Positions 60,613 to 64,000 of a stretch of DNA of 64,000 nt are shown here, one piece after another. Below the pieces are notes generated by a model. That model worked only from the letters and a program-made list of their open reading frames with translations, ran no database searches and was not told the DNA's origin. This stretch comes from Alphaproteobacteria bacterium (lineage in GTDB: Bacteria > Pseudomonadota > Alphaproteobacteria > DSM-16000 > Inquilinaceae), in NCBI GenBank assembly GCA_028277405.1, contig JANQGH010000100.1:1-64000 (forward strand), given 5' to 3'. Positions within the stretch are counted from its first letter, which is position 1; each line of letters starts with the position of its first letter. A program made the position numbers and the translations under genes.

Positions 60613-61509
60613 TTGCCGCGGATGAGTTTCGACGTCTTCGCCGACCCGGCGATCTTCCTGGTTCAGCTACTGAACGCGACGCAGCAGGGCCTCTTGCTGT
60701 TCCTGATCGCCAGCGGCCTGACTCTGATTTTCGGCATCATGGGCATCATCAATCTTGCCCATGGCAGCTTCTACATGGTCGGCGCCTATGCGGCCTATGC
60801 CGTCGCCGAGGCGACCGGGTCGTTCTGGCTGGCCCTGCCCATCGGCGTGGCCGCCGGCATCGCGCTGGGTTACGTGTTGGAACGGCTGCTGTTCCGGTTC
60901 TTCTACGAACGCGACCACCTGTACCAGGTCCTGCTGACCTTCGGCCTGATCCTGATCTTCGAAGAGGTCAGGGGCATGATGTTCGGCGAGGACACGCACC
61001 GCGCCCTGACGCCCGAGGCGCTGGATTTCTCGATCCCACTGCTGGGCGTCCAATCCTATCCGGCCTACCGGCTGGCGATCTCGGTGATCTGCCTCTTGGT
61101 CGCGCTGGGGCTCTATCTTCTGATCAGCCGTACGCGCCTCGGCATGATGATCCGCGCCGGCGCCTACAACCGCGAGATGGTGCAGGCGCTGGGCATCAAC
61201 ATCACCTTCGTCTACGCGGCGGTCTTCGGCCTCGGCACCGGCCTCGCCGCACTGGCCGGACTGCTTGAGGCGCCCGTCGCCTCGGTGGAACCCGGGATCA
61301 GCGGCCGTTACCTGATCATCTCCTTCGTCGTCGTCGTTATCGGCGGCATCGGGTCGGTGAAGGGCGCCTTCTACGGTGCCCTGCTGATCGGCTTCGTCGA
61401 CACCTTCGCCAAGGTCATCGTGCCCGAGGCGGCGGGCATGTCGGTCTACCTGCTGATGGCTGCGGTCCTGCTGTGGCGGCCGACCGGCCTGTTCGGACGG
61501 CCCGCCTGA
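60613..61509 (+). CDS. Branched-chain amino acid-type ABC transporter permease LivH
   Basis: Protein of 298 residues if TTG 60613 is used; ATG at 60622 (MSFDVFADPAIF) is an equally good start. GLTLIFGIMGIINLAHGSFYMVGAYAAY and RLGMMIRAGAYNREMVQALGINITFVYAAVFGLGTGLAALAGLL are typical. Its stop overlaps the livM start by one base (TGATG). Confidence 0.92.
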   Translation: MPRMSFDVFADPAIFLVQLLNATQQGLLLFLIASGLTLIFGIMGIINLAHGSFYMVGAYAAYAVAEATGSFWLALPIGVAAGIALGYVLERLLFRFFYERDHLYQVLLTFGLILIFEEVRGMMFGEDTHRALTPEALDFSIPLLGVQSYPAYRLAISVICLLVALGLYLLISRTRLGMMIRAGAYNREMVQALGINITFVYAAVFGLGTGLAALAGLLEAPVASVEPGISGRYLIISFVVVVIGGIGSVKGAFYGALLIGFVDTFAKVIVPEAAGMSVYLLMAAVLLWRPTGLFGRPA

Positions 61510-62627
61510 TGATCGGCGCCACCACAACGGATAACGGCGCCAACGGGCTGGTGCGGCTGTTCCTACTCGTCGGCCTGGGCGTATTCGCATTGTTCCCGCT
61601 GGTCGGCAGCACCTTCTACGTCCAACTCGGCACCAAGGTGATGGTCTTCGCCATCCTGGCGATGAGCCTGAACCTGCTGGTCGGCTTCACCGGCCTGGTC
61701 AGCCTTGGCCACGCCGCGTTCTTCGGCATCGCGGCCTATTCGGTCTACTTCTTCACGCCCGGCTTCACCGCCGCCAGCGTTTGGTGGACCCTTCCCGCAG
61801 CCGTCGGTTTGGCGGGTCTCGCCGCCCTAGTCATCGGCGCCCTGTCCCTGCGTACAAAGGGCATCTTCTTCCTGATGGTCACCTTGGCCTTCGGGCAGAT
61901 GGTGTTCTTCCTATTCCACGACACGCCCATCGGAGGCAGCCCGGACGGCGTCTATGTCAATGCCGTGCCGACGTTCGACGCGCTGGGCATCGACCTGCCG
62001 GAACTGCGCGATCGCTACCAACTGATCGAGGGCGGCGCGCGGGCGCCGTTCACGCTCTACTACGTCACGCTGGCCTGCATGCTGGCCGTGTACGCCTTCC
62101 TGGCCGTCTTGCTGCGATCCCTCTTCGGTCACGTGATCAAGGGCATTCGCGTGAACGAGCACCGCATGCGGGCGCTCGGCTATCCGGTTTATGGCTACAA
62201 GCTGGCCAGCTTCGTCATCGCGGGTCTGCTGGGCGGGCTCGCCGGCTATCTGTGGGCGGTGCAAAGCCTGTTCGTGAACCCGGAGCTGGCCGGCTGGCAC
62301 ATGTCCGCCGAGATCCTGCTGATGGTCATTCTGGGCGGCATGGGCACGATCTACGGGCCGATCCTTGGCGCGCTCGCTCTGGAGGCGCTGAGGGAACTGG
62401 CCGAAATCGCCATCGAGTACGGCGTGACGGCCTCCAACGCGATCGGCCTGACGGAGATGGACCCCCATCGTGCCGCCACCGACTATTACCTGCTGGTCGA
62501 GGGCGTGGTGATCATCGCCATCGTGATCGTCCTACCGCGCGGCCTGTCCGGCCTGATCGAGGATCTCGCCGCCTATCTGCGGTCCGGCCGCCGGTCAGCC
62601 AAAGGCGAGGCGGAGCAGGCGACGTGA
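61509..62627 (+). CDS. Branched-chain amino acid-type ABC transporter permease LivM
   Basis: Protein of 372 residues from the ATG at 61509. GFTGLVSLGHAAFFGIAAYSVYF and the coupling region IRVNEHRMRALGYPVYGYKLASFVIAGLLGGLAGYLWA are diagnostic. It pairs with LivH in the probable benzoate importer and overlaps livG by four bases (GTGA). Confidence 0.92.
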   Translation: MIGATTTDNGANGLVRLFLLVGLGVFALFPLVGSTFYVQLGTKVMVFAILAMSLNLLVGFTGLVSLGHAAFFGIAAYSVYFFTPGFTAASVWWTLPAAVGLAGLAALVIGALSLRTKGIFFLMVTLAFGQMVFFLFHDTPIGGSPDGVYVNAVPTFDALGIDLPELRDRYQLIEGGARAPFTLYYVTLACMLAVYAFLAVLLRSLFGHVIKGIRVNEHRMRALGYPVYGYKLASFVIAGLLGGLAGYLWAVQSLFVNPELAGWHMSAEILLMVILGGMGTIYGPILGALALEALRELAEIAIEYGVTASNAIGLTEMDPHRAATDYYLLVEGVVIIAIVIVLPRGLSGLIEDLAAYLRSGRRSAKGEAEQAT

Positions 62628-63382
62628 GCGAAACGCTGCTCCGTACCGATACGCTGTCGAAAAGCTTCGGCGGCCTGCGCGCCGTCAGCGACGTGTCGCT
62701 TGAGTTTCCGGTCGGGCTCTTGCACGCGGTGATCGGGCCGAATGGCGCGGGCAAGACCACGCTTATCAACATGCTGTCGGGCGACCTGAAACCGTCCAGC
62801 GGCGCCATCTACCTGAACGGCGAGAACATCGCCGGCCTGCGCGCCGATCAGGTCTCGAAAAAGGGCGTCGGCCGGTCCTACCAGAAGACCAACATTCTCG
62901 CGGAGATGACCGCGCTGGAGAATGTCCGCCTGGCCGCCCAGTCCCGCGTCGGCGGCGGGCTTGGGTTGATCACTGCCGTAAAGCGCCGGGGCGACCTAAT
63001 CGACCGCGCGCACGCCGCCTTGGAACGGGTCGGCTTGCGCGCCGCCGACGACCGGCCGGCCTCGGCGCTCAGCCATGGCGAGCAAAGGCAGCTAGAAATC
63101 GCCATGACATTGGCGACCGAGCCGAACGTCCTCTTGCTGGACGAGCCGCTTGCCGGCATGGGGCCGGAAGAGACGGAGCGCATGGTCGCGCTGCTGAGAA
63201 GCCTAGTCGCCGGCCACGCCGTCGTCCTGGTCGAGCATGACATGGACGTGGTGTTCTCCGTGGCTGACCGCCTGACCGTCATGGTCAACGGCGCGGTGTT
63301 GGAGAGCGGGTCGCCGCAGGCCATCCGCGCAAGCGCCGTCGTGCGCGAGGCCTATCTCGGCGAGGACGAGGACGATGCCTAG
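62624..63382 (+). CDS. Branched-chain amino acid-type ABC transporter ATP-binding protein LivG
   Basis: Protein of 252 residues from GTG 62624; a much longer frame opening at 61781 is only the shifted reading of livM. Walker A GPNGAGKTT, signature ALSHGEQRQLEIAMTL, Walker B VLLLDEPLAGMGP, VEHDMDVVFSV switch. It overlaps the livF start by eight bases. Confidence 0.92.
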   Translation: MSETLLRTDTLSKSFGGLRAVSDVSLEFPVGLLHAVIGPNGAGKTTLINMLSGDLKPSSGAIYLNGENIAGLRADQVSKKGVGRSYQKTNILAEMTALENVRLAAQSRVGGGLGLITAVKRRGDLIDRAHAALERVGLRAADDRPASALSHGEQRQLEIAMTLATEPNVLLLDEPLAGMGPEETERMVALLRSLVAGHAVVLVEHDMDVVFSVADRLTVMVNGAVLESGSPQAIRASAVVREAYLGEDEDDA

Positions 63383-64000
63383 CGCCGCGCCCGCCTCCTC
63401 GCCGACGGCCGACTTCGGCCCCGCCCTGCTGGAGGCCGTCGGCATCCATACCTTCTACGGCGCCAGCCACATCCTCCACGGGGTCGATTTTCGCATCGGG
63501 CCGGGCGAGACGGTCGGCCTGATGGGCCGTAACGGCATGGGCAAGTCGACCCTGATCCGCTCCATGCTGGGCATCGTCCCGGTCCGCGAGGGCCGCATCC
63601 TCGCGGGCGGGCAGGACCTGACCGGCCGGCCGTCCTATCAGATCGTCCGTACCGGCATCGCCTACGTGCCCGAGGGGCGTGGCATCTTCGGCAATCTGTC
63701 GGTGCGCGAGAATTTGGTGATGTCCGCGCGGCCGGCACCCAACGGTTCCACAGATTGGACTTTGGACCGCGTGCTGGCCACCTTCCCGCGCCTGGCCGAG
63801 CGGCTGGGCCAAGCCGGCGACCAGCTGTCGGGTGGCGAACAGCAGATGCTGGCCATCGGCCGTGCGCTGATGACCAACCCGCTGCTGCTGGTCCTGGACG
63901 AGGCGACGGAGGGGCTGGCGCCGCTGATCCGCAAGGAAATCTGGCGCATCGTCCGGCTGGTACGCGACACCGGCATCGCCACCTTGATCGTCGACAAGAA
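63375..64000 (+). CDS. Branched-chain amino acid-type ABC transporter ATP-binding protein LivF (3' truncated by window)
   Basis: ATG at 63375-63377; 208 codons are present before the right edge. After a short Ala/Ser/Pro-rich start the ABC domain reads VGIHTFYGASHILHGVDF, Walker A GRNGMGKST (a common LivF variant), YVPEGRGIFGNLSVRENL, signature LSGGEQQMLAIGRAL and Walker B LLVLDEATEGLAP. It completes the second importer. Confidence 0.92.
   Translation, partial: MPSAAPASSPTADFGPALLEAVGIHTFYGASHILHGVDFRIGPGETVGLMGRNGMGKSTLIRSMLGIVPVREGRILAGGQDLTGRPSYQIVRTGIAYVPEGRGIFGNLSVRENLVMSARPAPNGSTDWTLDRVLATFPRLAERLGQAGDQLSGGEQQMLAIGRALMTNPLLLVLDEATEGLAPLIRKEIWRIVRLVRDTGIATLIVDK

Noticed and set aside
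1-64000. CRISPR array, prophage, integron or intact IS element
   Set aside because: No regularly spaced short repeats, integrase, transposase or phage structural gene was found; the only mobile-looking feature is the small palindromic element at 961-1222.

Overview
The window is high-GC DNA from an alphaproteobacterium, probably of the Rhodospirillales or a related order; I cannot name the genus. The evidence is the gene order kdsD-lptC-lptA-lptB-rpoN-hpf-ptsN, gltB/gltD, a probable fzlA (an alphaproteobacterial FtsZ partner), DUF1150 next to hsp20, and a trmD-rplS pair near leuC. Genes are tightly packed with many ATGA/GTGA overlaps. I see no prophage, CRISPR array or intact insertion sequence.

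Region 1 (1-19,500) is mainly core: partial leuC, an XpaC-like membrane protein, a 262-bp palindromic mobile-looking repeat, two secreted proteins built from one and three copies of the same ~128-residue domain, rplS and trmD in a strand with a nitroreductase and an SDR, a TPR lipoprotein-like secreted protein, fzlA, a LysR regulator with a tiny divergent gene, gltB/gltD, uppP, an esterase and an NDUFA9-like protein, then a tRNA-Leu(CAG).

Region 2 (19,590-27,210) holds an RNase D-like exonuclease, the LPS-export/Kdo operon, rpoN, hpf, ptsN, a DUF1150 gene and a small heat shock protein.

Region 3 (27,354-64,000) is almost entirely aromatic catabolism. A feruloyl-CoA synthase-like ligase sits with a complete Liv-type importer (livF-G-M-H and a Tat-signal binding protein). 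A beta-oxidation pair (enoyl-CoA hydratase, 3-hydroxyacyl-CoA dehydrogenase) is divergent from a 13.6-kb cluster with a Rieske oxygenase, Rieske ferredoxin, ferredoxin reductase, extradiol dioxygenase, IclR regulator, SsuABC-type importer, cupin, SDR, alpha/beta hydrolase, ThDP enzyme, aspartate-dehydrogenase-like protein and aldehyde dehydrogenase. Its two promoters carry matching tandem palindromes with a 19-bp period, likely bound by the IclR protein. I do not recognise this pathway.

The right end is a box (aerobic benzoyl-CoA) cluster: boxC-boxB, boxR, benzoate-CoA ligase, DUF4863 and a second Liv-type importer running off the edge. No BoxA, the usual iron-sulfur/FAD reductase of BoxB, is present. 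Its place at the end of the boxCB operon is taken by an adrenodoxin-reductase-type NADPH flavoenzyme, and a flavodoxin-like protein sits across the boxR promoter. This suggests an alternative electron supply to the BoxB epoxidase and is the most interesting observation here, followed by the unrecognised Rieske/ThDP cluster.
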